The notes: a model not told the origin generated them from the sequence alone. 64,000 bases of DNA from Phycisphaerae bacterium (GCA_028285035.1 JANQQF010000185.1:89006-153005), one strand, 5' to 3'; counted from the first letter of the stretch, positions 15,056 through 24,043 are shown. Numbers and translations: made by a program.

Positions 15056-17812
15056 TTACAAGATTATGTTAAGTTCTCTCGCCTTTGCAATAGCCAAAGC
15101 ACGCTTATTGACCCCCAGTTTGCCATAGATATTTTTAGTGTGATAAAGCACCGTGTTGAGGCTGATGATTAGTTGATCAGCAATTTCCTGATTTTTTAGC
15201 CCAGCCGCAATAAGGGCCAGAATTTCCAATTCACGCTCGCTAAGTGGATCAATGAGAGCTTGATTTGCATCTCCTAAGGCTTCGGATGATTCCTTGTGCG
15301 GCTCAAAGAATCCCAGAAGATGCTTGATGTAAGGTGCAGCAATTTCTTCCTTTTGGGCAGCTTGGAGCAGCTTGACCATTGGCATCCCTTCATCAATAAA
15401 AGGGCGCACATACCCTTGCGGCTCAGCCAGAGTCAAAGCACGTTCTAGTGGGGGTAATGCTTGGGAAATCTGGTTTTGGGAAACGAGGGCCTGCAGCACA
15501 AGAATTTCCATCGCACTCCCCAGCCGTCCATCAGCTTCCGCCGCGACCAGCAGGCGACCCAACAAACCCACCGCTTCATTCAATTTCTGGTCCTCTTGAT
15601 GGTAATGATACCGAGCGATTAGCAATCGAGCTAAGGTTATATGCTCAAATTCTTGCAGATAGCTGAGGTCATCCGTCGATGATAGACCGTAGGTTTCCGC
15701 CCAAGCTGTCACTTTCGCCAGTTCACCCTGGGCCAGCCAAAGTTTGGCCTTGAGAGCGGCTATCGGCTGCACTTCGGGCAGTGGGTTTTCAATGTACAAC
15801 GTCTCGGCTTCTTCTAACAGAGCGAGTGCCCCAGACAAATCGCCTAGACTCTGCTTGAACTTGGCTTCGGTCACCCGGAGACGATAGGCCCAGTTGGTCA
15901 AGGCTGCCTGCTCACCTAACTTGGTGGCTGCTTGTAAGTGTTGCTGGGCTGTGGCTAAGTCGCCTCGTTCGCAGGCCAGATACCCCAATACACGATATAA
16001 GTCGGATGTTCCTAAGGGCAACAACCCCGCTTCACGTTCCACTTTGCTCAACATTTGCTGTATAGTTTGCTCGGCTTGATTAAGTTGCCCTTGAATGATC
16101 TCCATTTCAGCCTGAACATAGATTGTACTGATCGCATCAATCAGTTTATCAGCCTTAAGATTGCTCTGAGTCAGTTCGGCAAAGGCCTCGCTTGCCGCCT
16201 CCAGATTGCCGTTGATCCAATACGTTAAGCCCAATAAGGATAAGGCCGCAACTCGCCATGGATGGTAGCTTTTATTTGGGAAAAAATCGAGCGCTTGCTG
16301 GGCAGATTGCACCGCCTCAGCAACATTCCCAATGGCTAGCGCCTGATAAGCTCGGGCATTGGCTAAGGAGGCGGGTAGGGTTTGCCACTGTGTTTCATCA
16401 GCTACGATCAGATCTTGCTCTGGGGCTTCTAACCAACGCTCGACCTTTCGCAAGTACTCTTCTGCTGCTTCCAATTGACCATTTTCTAACAAAGCCCAAC
16501 CATACCCCATCGTGAGAACAGGTCGTTGATCGATGATTTCTGCGGGCACTGATTTGACCCAATCTAGCCACGTATTGATTTGATATATGCCATCTATCGT
16601 TGGCCGAATGATCTCAATCAAACGGGCTGCTTCGGGAAAATCATGCGCGGTCAAACGATGATGAATAGCGTCTGGGATTGCATCCTGTTCGGCAAACCAG
16701 ATACTCGCTCGCCGATGCCAGTCCGCAACTTGATCTGGCCGCTGGGTTGTAGCATAAGCCCGTAGAACATCAGCAAAGAGGTGATGATAGCGATACCAAT
16801 GCCGTCCATCATCTAAGGGGACAACAAACAAGTTATTTCGCTCTAATGTTTCAAGTATAGCTTGACTATTGGCCTGTTGGGTAACAGCGGCACATAGTGG
16901 CCCACTTAGTCGATCGAGAATTGAGGTGGCTAGTAAGAAGTCACGGATCACTTCAGATTGCTGATCAAGCGCTTCATCAAGTAGATAATCGAGAACAAAT
17001 CGGTGGCTCCCGGTAAAATTGATGATAAATGTCGCTACCGCCTCGTCATCCCGATGTTGCAGGGAAAGGGCAGCCATTTGTAACCCGGCGATCCAGCCTT
17101 CGGTCCGTTCTTCCAGAGCCTTCACCTGAACAGGCGACAGCGTAATCCCCATCTGCTTCTTAAGAAAGGCCGTCACTTCTTCTTCAGTAAAGCGCAGATC
17201 ATCCATCCGCAATTCAGTCAACTTACCTCGCGCCCGTAGCCGTGAAATAGGGAAGCCCGGATCACTCCGGCTAACCAGCATCAAATGGAGGTGGGGTGGC
17301 ATATGCTCCAGCAAAAAGGCCATTGCCAGGTCAATGTCAGCCGAGGCGATCAAATGATAATCATCTAAGATAAGGAGCACAGGTTGTGATACAGTTATTA
17401 TGTCTGTGATAAAGGCCTTCATCAGCATTTTGCTGGGGGAAAGCTGCGGTGATTGAAGTAGCTGGGACAATGCCATTTGATTAGTAAAGCAGGGTTTGAT
17501 CGCTGCGGCGAGGTAGTTGAAGAATTGTTGGGGATCACTATCGTCTTCATCAAGAGAGAACCAAGCGAGGTGATTTACGGTTGACGATCTACGATTTACG
17601 ATTTGGTCTTGATCCACTACTTTTATTTGCAAATCGTGAATCCAGTGGCTGAGCAAGGTTGTTTTGCCGTAACCAGCCGGGGCCGAGATGAGAGTAAATT
17701 GTCGTCCGGCTTGTATCCCTTCATTCAATCGCTTGATTAAACGGGGGCGCGGGACGAGTTCAGGGCGTGGTGGGGGGATGTAAAGTTTGGTTGGCAGAAT
17801 TAGGGGGTCCAT
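15056..17812 (-). CDS. LAL-type LuxR-family regulator (LAL2)
   Basis: A 918-residue MalT-like regulator: TKLYIPPPRPELVPRPRLIK at the N-terminus, Walker A APAGYGKTT near residues 45-52, Walker B VLLILDDYH, a long TPR-like region, and a C-terminal LuxR HTH (LSERELEILALIAAGLKNQE, NTVLYHTKNIYGKLGV). The recognition helix differs clearly from LAL1 and LAL4, so it should read other sites. Residues 62-81 are an extra loop encoded by an inverted repeat, matching the insert in LAL1. The ATG at 17812 is preceded by TATACT at six nucleotides and no ribosome site, indicating a leaderless mRNA. No target gene is evident nearby. Confidence 0.9.
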   Translation of the reverse strand: MDPLILPTKLYIPPPRPELVPRPRLIKRLNEGIQAGRQFTLISAPAGYGKTTLLSHWIHDLQIKVVDQDQIVNRRSSTVNHLAWFSLDEDDSDPQQFFNYLAAAIKPCFTNQMALSQLLQSPQLSPSKMLMKAFITDIITVSQPVLLILDDYHLIASADIDLAMAFLLEHMPPHLHLMLVSRSDPGFPISRLRARGKLTELRMDDLRFTEEEVTAFLKKQMGITLSPVQVKALEERTEGWIAGLQMAALSLQHRDDEAVATFIINFTGSHRFVLDYLLDEALDQQSEVIRDFLLATSILDRLSGPLCAAVTQQANSQAILETLERNNLFVVPLDDGRHWYRYHHLFADVLRAYATTQRPDQVADWHRRASIWFAEQDAIPDAIHHRLTAHDFPEAARLIEIIRPTIDGIYQINTWLDWVKSVPAEIIDQRPVLTMGYGWALLENGQLEAAEEYLRKVERWLEAPEQDLIVADETQWQTLPASLANARAYQALAIGNVAEAVQSAQQALDFFPNKSYHPWRVAALSLLGLTYWINGNLEAASEAFAELTQSNLKADKLIDAISTIYVQAEMEIIQGQLNQAEQTIQQMLSKVEREAGLLPLGTSDLYRVLGYLACERGDLATAQQHLQAATKLGEQAALTNWAYRLRVTEAKFKQSLGDLSGALALLEEAETLYIENPLPEVQPIAALKAKLWLAQGELAKVTAWAETYGLSSTDDLSYLQEFEHITLARLLIARYHYHQEDQKLNEAVGLLGRLLVAAEADGRLGSAMEILVLQALVSQNQISQALPPLERALTLAEPQGYVRPFIDEGMPMVKLLQAAQKEEIAAPYIKHLLGFFEPHKESSEALGDANQALIDPLSERELEILALIAAGLKNQEIADQLIISLNTVLYHTKNIYGKLGVNKRALAIAKARELNIIL
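17593..17642 (-). repeat. In-frame inverted-repeat insert in LAL2
   Basis: GATTTACGATTTG (17593-17605) and CAAATCGTGAATC (17630-17642) form 13-bp inverted arms with one mismatch around 24 bp. It encodes residues 58-74 of LAL2 and occupies the same loop as the insert in LAL1, with a shared arm sequence. Confidence 0.7.
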
Positions 17813-17818
17813 GCGGTC

Positions 17819-17824
17819 AGTATA
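17819..17824 (-). promoter_or_regulatory. -10 element of LAL2, probably leaderless
   Basis: TATACT on the minus strand ends six nucleotides before the ATG at 17812. The stretch from the hexamer to the ATG (TATACTGACCGCATG) resembles that of LAL1 (TATACTTGGCCGCATG). No clear -35 is present. Confidence 0.5.
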
Positions 17825-17892
17825 CCAGGTCTGATAATCGTGAAAAAGCTACGAAATGACAATTGAATTTGCAAAGTAGCCAAACAAAAACA

Positions 17893-17964
17893 CCCCAGGA
17901 ACATAAAGTTCCTGGGGCCAAACAAGGAGAAATTGCTAAAGTAAAGGTGAGGGTTCACCTTTAC
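17893..17964 (-). terminator. Double terminator hairpins after FAS1 gene
   Basis: Two perfect hairpins follow the FAS1 gene: GTAAAGGTGA/TCACCTTTAC with a four-base loop (17941-17964), and CCCCAGGAAC/GTTCCTGGGG with a five-base loop (17893-17917), the second followed on the minus strand by a T-rich run. Strong termination of a highly expressed gene is likely. Confidence 0.85.
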
Positions 17965-17975
17965 CCATAGCCTAT

Positions 17976-19592
17976 TTAATTTGCTGGGATCAAAACAGCA
18001 TCGATTACGTGAATGACCCCATTCGACGCCTGAATGTCGGTGATGATGACTTGAGCATCATCAACCATCACACTATCGCCATCAACTGTAATTGTGGCAG
18101 CTTGGCCTAAAACAGTTTCAGCAGAGTCAAGTGTCACGACATCAGCCGCCACGACTTCGCCAGCAACCACATGGTAGAGTAAGATGTCGGTTAAGGCTGG
18201 GATGTCAGCTAATAAAGCATCAAGCGTGCCTTCTGGTAAGGCTGCAAAGGCATCATCGGTTGGGGCAAAGACAGTGAAGGGACCTTCGCCACTCAAGGTA
18301 TCAACTAAATCTGCGGCAGACAAAGCAGCAACCAGTGTTTCAAAGCGATCATCAGCCACAGCGATGTCTACAATTGTGCTACCTTCAGACATTGCGCCTT
18401 CATCGGTTGGGATACAGAGAACTTGGCCAACTTCGATGAGGTTAGCATCTTCAATGGTTGCGTAATCACCACCAGCGGCGGCAGCAGCATTAGTTGCGTC
18501 AAAAATGATGTTGTACGCCAAGGCATCGCCGTAGAATTTGTCAGCAATTTTACTCAACCAGTCATCGGCTTGAACCACATAATCTTGGCCACAGCTTTCG
18601 ATCATAGGAGCCATTGCTGTATCATCAGCCATCATCGCTTCATCAGCCCCAGGAATGAGAACTGTGTCAATCACGTGGATAACGCCGTTAGAGCCTACGA
18701 TGTCTGTAATGATAACTTGGGCATCGCCAACCATTACAGTATCGCCGTCAACATTGATGCTCACTGACTGACCAAGTACGGTTTCAGCAGAGTCAAGGGT
18801 TACGACGTCAGCAGCTTTAACATCACCAGCAACAACGTGATACAGTAGGACATCGGTCAAAGCTGGAATATCAGCTAAAAGACCGTCCAAGGTACCTTCG
18901 GGCAAAGCGGCAAACGCATTGTCAACCGGAGCGAAAACGGTGAAGGGGCCTTCACCTTTTAGCGTGTCAACCAACTCGGCGGCTTGTAAGGCGGTTACCA
19001 ATGTCGTGAAACGGCCATCTTCGACAGCGATGTCCACAATATCCTTCTCTTCGGCCATCATTGCATCATCAGCCATCATTGCATCGTCTGCACCAGGAAT
19101 AAGCACGGCATCGATCACGTGAATAACACCATTTGTGCCTTCAATGTCAGTGATGATGACTTGAGCATCGCCAACCATTACGGTTTCCCCGTCAACGCTA
19201 ATGCTCACTGCTTCACCAAGTACAGTTTCAGCAGAGTCAAGGGTTACGACGTCAGCGGCTTTGACGTTGCCAGAGACAACGTGATAGAGCAGAATGTCTG
19301 TCAACGCTGGAATGTCAGCTAATAGCGCATCAAGCGTGCCCTCTGGTAAGGCAGCAAAGGCATCGTCGGTTGGGGCGAAAACAGTGAAGGGGCCTTCACC
19401 TTTGAGCGTGTCAACTAATTCAGCCGCTTGCAGGGCTGTGACGAGTGTCGTAAAACGGCCGTCTTCAACAGCAATGTCCACAATATCTTGATCAGCTTGC
19501 GTGGGTGGCGCAGCAATGGCTGTGGTGCCAAAGGTGACGACCAAGGCAGCAACAGCCAAAATGGTTAGAATTTTTGAAAATTTTTGAAACAT
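17976..19592 (-). CDS. Secreted triple-FAS1 protein with internal LysM domain
   Basis: A 538-residue exported protein. A signal peptide (FSKILTILAVAALVVTFGTT, ending ...AIA) is followed by three fasciclin/FAS1 domains (about 36-170, 185-330 and 415-538), each with GPFTVFAP and NGVIHVID. Between the second and third lies a LysM-like domain (DYVVQADDWLSKIADKFYGD, ending VGQVLCIPTDE). FAS1 domains mediate adhesion and LysM binds peptidoglycan or chitin-like glycans, so cell-surface adhesion is the likely role. Short DDAMMADDAMMAEE linkers join the domains. The first two FAS1 domains are nearly identical and look recently duplicated. I use the ATG at 19592, after GAGGAAG, because it starts the signal peptide. 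Confidence 0.9.
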   Translation of the reverse strand: MFQKFSKILTILAVAALVVTFGTTAIAAPPTQADQDIVDIAVEDGRFTTLVTALQAAELVDTLKGEGPFTVFAPTDDAFAALPEGTLDALLADIPALTDILLYHVVSGNVKAADVVTLDSAETVLGEAVSISVDGETVMVGDAQVIITDIEGTNGVIHVIDAVLIPGADDAMMADDAMMAEEKDIVDIAVEDGRFTTLVTALQAAELVDTLKGEGPFTVFAPVDNAFAALPEGTLDGLLADIPALTDVLLYHVVAGDVKAADVVTLDSAETVLGQSVSINVDGDTVMVGDAQVIITDIVGSNGVIHVIDTVLIPGADEAMMADDTAMAPMIESCGQDYVVQADDWLSKIADKFYGDALAYNIIFDATNAAAAAGGDYATIEDANLIEVGQVLCIPTDEGAMSEGSTIVDIAVADDRFETLVAALSAADLVDTLSGEGPFTVFAPTDDAFAALPEGTLDALLADIPALTDILLYHVVAGEVVAADVVTLDSAETVLGQAATITVDGDSVMVDDAQVIITDIQASNGVIHVIDAVLIPAN

Positions 19593-19917
19593 AATCTTCC
19601 TCGAACTTTTTGATTTAATATGGGTACAGCTCTCTTTGTTACTCAAATTGCAGTTTCCCTGTTTGTTTATATCTTGTCGATATCCTTTCTAGATTATATC
19701 CATATTTATGAGAGGAAGATTAAATTGTCGATATTTTGTTCATATATTAACAAGAAAAAATTGTCCGCACATTTATAAATGTAGACAGCTTTGTCCAACC
19801 CAGCGTCTTTCTGTCCACCTTTCAGATTATGTATCAAGGTCACCGAAACCTAGCTTGCCCCCTCATCCCCCTTACGATACAATCGAAATTATTCTACAAC
19901 CTCACTTGGAGAATTTG
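19593..19917. promoter_or_regulatory. Divergent intergenic region, AT-rich
   Basis: The region separates the minus-strand FAS1 gene from plus-strand galU. It is AT-rich around 19660-19760. A plus-strand reading frame is open from 19708 into galU, but it looks like chance because the conserved GalU protein begins at 19918. I see no firm promoter. Confidence 0.3.
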
Positions 19918-20796
19918 ATGACAATCGATATTGCAGTGGTGCCAGTGGCAGGGCTAGGCACGCGACTGTTGCCCGCGACGAAGTCCCAGCCAAAGGAAAT
20001 GTTGCCTGTTGGCCGTAAACCTGTGGTTCAATATGTAGTTGAGGAGTTGATGCGTGTTGGGGTAAACCGCATTTTGTTCATTACCGGACCGAGCAAAACA
20101 TCCATTGAAAATCATTTTGATATCAACAGCGAGCTCATTCAAAGTCTACGAGAGAAGGGCAAAGAGGATTTGTTGGCTGAACTTGAGTTTGAACGTAAAA
20201 CAAATCAATTCTTTTACACCCGTCAGCGGCAATTGTTAGGCTTAGGGCACGCTATTTCTTGTGCGCAGCCCTTCGTAGCCAACCAGCCTTTTGTCGTGGC
20301 CTTAGGCGACTCGATCATTGGCCTGCACGCCCAAAGCGATGTGGTCGAGCGAATGATCAGTTGTTATGAGGAAAATCAGGCCGACGCAGTGATCGCTTTT
20401 GAAGAAGTGCCCGAGGCCGAAATCTCCAACTACGGCGTGGCCAACCCCAAAACCGTTGGTGACATCTTTGAACTCAAAGACGTCGTCGAAAAGCCAGCCC
20501 GGCAAGAGGCTCCCAGCAACCTAGCCATTGCCGCCCGCTATGTTTTGTCCCCCAAAGTGTTTGACGCCCTCCAACGCATTCAACCAGGCCGGGGCGGCGA
20601 GTTCCAACTAACCGATGCCATTCGCCTCATCATCCAAGAGGGGGGTAAGGTATATGGTGTTCGTTTGGGCAAGACAGAGCCACGTTATGATATCGGCAAT
20701 TTTGATGCCTACTTTCGCGCCTTTGTTGAGTTTGCCTTGGCCGATGAGAAGCACGGGGCCATACTACGTGACTATCTGAAGGCGTTTGAGCTATGA
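19918..20796 (+). CDS. galU: UTP-glucose-1-phosphate uridylyltransferase
   Basis: A 292-residue nucleotidyltransferase that makes UDP-glucose from UTP and glucose-1-phosphate. The N-terminal VVPVAGLGTRLLPATKSQPKEM is the nucleotide-binding motif G-x-G-T-R-x-L-P of GalU, and VEKPARQEAPSNLAIAARYV is the sugar-phosphate signature. GDSIIG provides the metal-binding aspartate. The start at 19918 has GGAG six to eight nucleotides upstream and matches the usual family start. Its stop overlaps the start of the next gene (ATGA), so the two are coupled; together they may supply UDP-sugars for envelope polymers. Confidence 0.93.
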   Translation: MTIDIAVVPVAGLGTRLLPATKSQPKEMLPVGRKPVVQYVVEELMRVGVNRILFITGPSKTSIENHFDINSELIQSLREKGKEDLLAELEFERKTNQFFYTRQRQLLGLGHAISCAQPFVANQPFVVALGDSIIGLHAQSDVVERMISCYEENQADAVIAFEEVPEAEISNYGVANPKTVGDIFELKDVVEKPARQEAPSNLAIAARYVLSPKVFDALQRIQPGRGGEFQLTDAIRLIIQEGGKVYGVRLGKTEPRYDIGNFDAYFRAFVEFALADEKHGAILRDYLKAFEL

Positions 20797-21806
20797 TCAT
20801 TATTCGCAAGCGCACCTATGCCCGCGCCGGCCTATTGGGCAACCCCTCCGATGGTTACAACGGCAAAACCATTTCGTTTATCGTCCACAATTTTTGGGCC
20901 GAAGTGGTCCTCTACGAATGGGATACGGTTGAGATTGTCCTAGCTCAAAATGATCGCTCTCGTTTTCGGTCGGTGCAAGATTTGGCGCAGGATGTGGCGA
21001 TGCACGGTTACTATGGCGGCATCCGTCTGATCAAGGCCACGATAAAACGGTTTGTCGAATATTGCCAAGCCCGCAATCTATCTCTACACGAACAAAACTT
21101 CTCCATTCGCTATGACACAAACATCCCCCGTCAGGTCGGACTAGCTGGCTCGAGTAGTATCATCGTGGCTACGTTGCGCTGTCTTATGGAATTTTACAAC
21201 ATTGAGATTCCGCTTGAAGCCCAACCGATGTTTGTGTTGATGATTGAAACTGAAGAGCTTGGCATCACCGCTGGACTACAAGATCGAGTCATTCAATGCT
21301 ATGAAGGAATGGTCTACATGGATTTTGCTCCAGCCCAGGAACATCAGGTCGATGGCATCACCGCCTACGCCTATGAACCACTCGACACAAGGTGGCTGCC
21401 CCCCTTATACATCGCCTACCACGCTGAATTTAGCGAGCCAACGGAGGTCTTTCACAATGACCTACGTGGTCGTTACGATCGAGGTGAAGCGCAAGTCGTT
21501 GAGGCCATGCAACATTTCGCCACCTTGGCCGAGGAAGGGCGTCAAGCCCTACTTAATCGCGATATCAAACGTCTCTCCAGCATCATCGATGAAAACTTTG
21601 ACACCCGGCTCAGCATCGCCCAATTACCACCGTGGCAGGTGCAAATGATCGAAACCGCACGCCAATGCGGGGCTAGTGCCAAATTTGCTGGCTCTGGGGG
21701 GGCGATTGTGGGTGTTTATCACAATGAGGCTCAGTTGCAAACCCTGACAAATAGTTTGGCTAAAATTGGCTCGAAGGTGATTGTGCCGCAGATCAATCGC
21801 GTATAG
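20793..21806 (+). CDS. GHMP-family sugar kinase (glucuronokinase-like)
   Basis: A 337-residue GHMP kinase. ARAGLLGNPSDGYNGKTISF at the N-terminus and PRQVGLAGSSSIIVATL (residues 112-128, the ATP loop normally PxxxGLxSS) are the family marks, and AKFAGSGGAIVGVY is the third motif. The GNPSDGYNGKTIS stretch is what I recall from glucuronokinases, which make glucuronate-1-phosphate; another 1-kinase of a sugar acid or sugar is possible. It overlaps galU by four bases, so its sugar-1-phosphate product may go directly to a UDP-sugar. Substrate assignment is an inference. Confidence 0.8.
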   Translation: MIIIRKRTYARAGLLGNPSDGYNGKTISFIVHNFWAEVVLYEWDTVEIVLAQNDRSRFRSVQDLAQDVAMHGYYGGIRLIKATIKRFVEYCQARNLSLHEQNFSIRYDTNIPRQVGLAGSSSIIVATLRCLMEFYNIEIPLEAQPMFVLMIETEELGITAGLQDRVIQCYEGMVYMDFAPAQEHQVDGITAYAYEPLDTRWLPPLYIAYHAEFSEPTEVFHNDLRGRYDRGEAQVVEAMQHFATLAEEGRQALLNRDIKRLSSIIDENFDTRLSIAQLPPWQVQMIETARQCGASAKFAGSGGAIVGVYHNEAQLQTLTNSLAKIGSKVIVPQINRV

Positions 21807-21807
21807 A

Positions 21808-21894
21808 TTTCATTATTTGAAAAAATATAGCTTGAAAAGGATTTTGTGCTGCGCTATAATGAAGTCAAGTCAGCGGCCATTTCACTATTTGAAA
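21808..21894 (+). promoter_or_regulatory. IclR-gene promoter with two identical-type operators
   Basis: A near-consensus promoter, TTGAAA (21832-21837), 17-bp spacer, TATAAT (21855-21860), is bracketed by two 15-bp inverted repeats TTTCATTATTTGAAA (21808-21822) and TTTCACTATTTGAAA (21880-21894), whose centres are 72 bp apart. The second lies just after the transcription start. Autorepression by the IclR protein encoded 32 bp downstream is the simplest reading. Confidence 0.8.
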
Positions 21895-21926
21895 TAAAAC
21901 AGCCTCAATAAAGAAATATAATTGCA

Positions 21927-22778
21927 ATGTTGCAACAAACCATTCCTAAATCACCTCCAAAACAAATCAAGAAAGATATGATTGGCTCAGTGCAGCGCGC
22001 CTTGCGAATCCTTGAGCTGTTAGCCTGTCATCCGGCTGGCCTAAATGCCAAACAAATCAGCTTAAAATTAGATCTCAATTTAAGTACCTGCTATCACCTG
22101 CTTAACACCTTAGCGCATGAAAACTATATCATCAAAGACCCCGATACCTCGTTGTTTTGTCTCAGCGGTAAAGTAGGATATACCGCCTTTGCTCAAGCTT
22201 CCCCCGCCCAGCTTGTTAAGCAACTCACCCCCCACGTCGAACATTTAATGGAAATCACCCAGGAAACCGCCTACCTATCGGTTTGGGACGGCCAGGAAAT
22301 CACCCTGTCCAGTATTATCGAAGCCCCCCAGACCGTCCGAGTAAAATCTTTAGTGATTGGTCAAACCACAGCTAATCACGCCACCGCCGCTGGAAAAGCG
22401 ATTTTGGCATTTTTGAGTCGAGAACAATTTGATCAATATTTTTTTGAGCGAGACTTGCCGCCTTATACTGCCAATACAATTACAAACCTGTCTTCCCTCC
22501 GAAAAGCCTTGGCCCAAGTCCCGCAACAGGGCTATGCCTTAGACTTTGAAGAGTTTATGCTCGAAGTTCATTGTATTAGTGCCCCTGTCTTTGATGCCCA
22601 CAATCAAATTACAGCTTCAATTACAATTTCAATACCCTATGTTCGGGCTGAGAAGAAACGAAAAACTCTGCTTCCTCAAGTGAGACAGGTCGCAGCCTCA
22701 GCTACCAGAGCGCTAGGTATTTTGGGGTATGTTAGTCCAGCCACTTTGACCGAGTATTCGGGTGAGGCACAAAAATGA
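21927..22778 (+). CDS. IclR-family transcriptional regulator of the aco cluster
   Basis: A 283-residue IclR-type regulator. The winged helix is SVQRALRILELLACHPAGLN followed by LSTCYHLLNTLAHENYI, and the effector domain carries ANHATAAGKAILAFLSREQ, with GYALDFEEFMLEVHCISAPVFD near the C-terminus. IclR proteins bind small organic acids or related ligands and repress or activate catabolic genes. It stands first in the acetoin-dehydrogenase cluster and overlaps acoX by four bases, so acetoin or a product of its breakdown is a reasonable ligand. Two matching operators flank its own promoter. Confidence 0.9.
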   Translation: MLQQTIPKSPPKQIKKDMIGSVQRALRILELLACHPAGLNAKQISLKLDLNLSTCYHLLNTLAHENYIIKDPDTSLFCLSGKVGYTAFAQASPAQLVKQLTPHVEHLMEITQETAYLSVWDGQEITLSSIIEAPQTVRVKSLVIGQTTANHATAAGKAILAFLSREQFDQYFFERDLPPYTANTITNLSSLRKALAQVPQQGYALDFEEFMLEVHCISAPVFDAHNQITASITISIPYVRAEKKRKTLLPQVRQVAASATRALGILGYVSPATLTEYSGEAQK

Positions 22779-23767
22779 CCGGCTTGGTTGGTATCATTGC
22801 GAATCCAGCCTCCGGCAAAGATATTCGACGTTTAGTAGCACACGGTTCTGTTTTCGATAACAGAGAAAAAATTAATATCATCCAACGGGTATTATTAGGC
22901 TTAGATGCATTGGGGATTGACCACGTCCTGGCAATGCCTGACATTTCTGGATTAGTTCGCCAAGCTGTTGATAAAGCCAAAGTATCCATTGCCGTTGAGC
23001 TACTCGATATTTCGCTAAAAAATAATGCGACGGACTCTACCAATGCAGCCAAGATGATGGCTGAGGCTGGGGTCAATTGCATTGTTACTTTGGGAGGCGA
23101 CGGGACTAATCGCGTTGTCGCCAAAGGGTGCGGCTATGTGCCGCTCGTGCCCATCTCGACGGGGACAAACAATGCCTTTCCGGTAATGGTAGAAGGGACA
23201 TTGGCCGGTTTGGCAGCAGCAGTGGTTGCCCAACAAATCCCTGGAGTACGGGAAGCCAGCGTGCGATTGGCCCGCCGCTTGGACATCTATCGTAATGACG
23301 AACTGATCGATTTCGCGCTCGTTGATGTTGTGGCGTACAATGAACGATTTATCGCCAGTGGCGCGATTTGGGATCCGCAAAAAATTCGGACCGTGGTCTT
23401 GGCCCACCCCCAACCAGGCACAATTGGAGCCTCGGCAATTGGCGGCTATTTGCCCGACGCGCCATCCAATGGGGAGGTTGGAATGTGGCTAGAATTAGGT
23501 GGCGGGGGCCAAACAATTTTGGCCCCGATTGCACCGGGATTAGTCACAGAATTAGGCATCAAATCCTGGCGATCATTAAAGGTGGGGGAGCACGGCGTGA
23601 TTACGTTGGCCCCGGCTGTCTTGGCTTTAGATGGTGAGCGGGAAATATCGATCAAACCGGGCGAGCGGATTGAAATTCGCCTCAGCCAGAATGGGCCGCA
23701 CGTGGTTGACGTCACTGCTGCGTTACAGGCGGCCAGTCAACAGGGCGTATTTACACGAAACCAATAG
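22775..23767 (+). CDS. acoX: AcoX-like ATP-NAD kinase family protein
   Basis: A 330-residue member of the NAD-kinase/diacylglycerol-kinase fold. LVGIIANPASGKDIRRLVAH opens it, VTLGGDGTNRVVAKG is the GGDG motif, and VPISTGTNNAFPV is the second conserved loop. AcoX proteins accompany acetoin dehydrogenase genes in many bacteria but their reaction is not settled. It starts inside the end of the IclR gene (ATGA overlap) and lies upstream of acoABC, separated by the monooxygenase gene and two structured elements. The identification rests on family pattern together with that context. Confidence 0.85.
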   Translation: MTGLVGIIANPASGKDIRRLVAHGSVFDNREKINIIQRVLLGLDALGIDHVLAMPDISGLVRQAVDKAKVSIAVELLDISLKNNATDSTNAAKMMAEAGVNCIVTLGGDGTNRVVAKGCGYVPLVPISTGTNNAFPVMVEGTLAGLAAAVVAQQIPGVREASVRLARRLDIYRNDELIDFALVDVVAYNERFIASGAIWDPQKIRTVVLAHPQPGTIGASAIGGYLPDAPSNGEVGMWLELGGGGQTILAPIAPGLVTELGIKSWRSLKVGEHGVITLAPAVLALDGEREISIKPGERIEIRLSQNGPHVVDVTAALQAASQQGVFTRNQ

Positions 23768-23791
23768 ATTTAGTAGCTTACTTACAAAAAT

Positions 23792-23909
23792 AAAAAGAGG
23801 ATACCGGCTATTTTGGCGGGCAGACGGTATCCCCTTAGCAGCGACATAGCGCTCAGAATATCCCTATTGTGATAACACATAGCGCTAATTCTGTGCACCT
23901 GTCTTTTTT
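23792..23909 (+). ncRNA. Structured 118-nt element, copy 1 (riboswitch- or terminator-like)
   Basis: Starts 24 nt after the acoX stop. Pairings visible: AAAAAGA (23792-23798) with TCTTTTT (23902-23908) closing the element; GGATACCG (23799-23806) with CGGTATCC (23825-23832); CAGAAT (23854-23859) with ATTCTG (23888-23893), enclosing CTATTGTG (23864-23871) with CACATAG (23876-23882). Copy 2 at 25478-25594 keeps most stems, partly through matching base changes. It ends in a T run. It may be a riboswitch, a large terminator, or a small mobile repeat; I do not recognise a known class. Confidence 0.55.
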
Positions 23910-24043
23910 ATTGTATATCGTAAATGAAATTTTTAACAAACCTACTCGTTAGTTTAGTCCAAGTCGCTACCTGTCTACAAAAGGGAGTAGGATGTTCCCT
24001 TAATTCTTACACCCTACTCCCTACGTCTTACTTTTTGGACGTG

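Noticed and set aside
23792..23909. Known riboswitch class (TPP, cobalamin, c-di-GMP, ZTP, glycine) for the structured element
   Set aside because: None of the conserved core sequences that I remember for these classes is present; kept as unassigned structured element.
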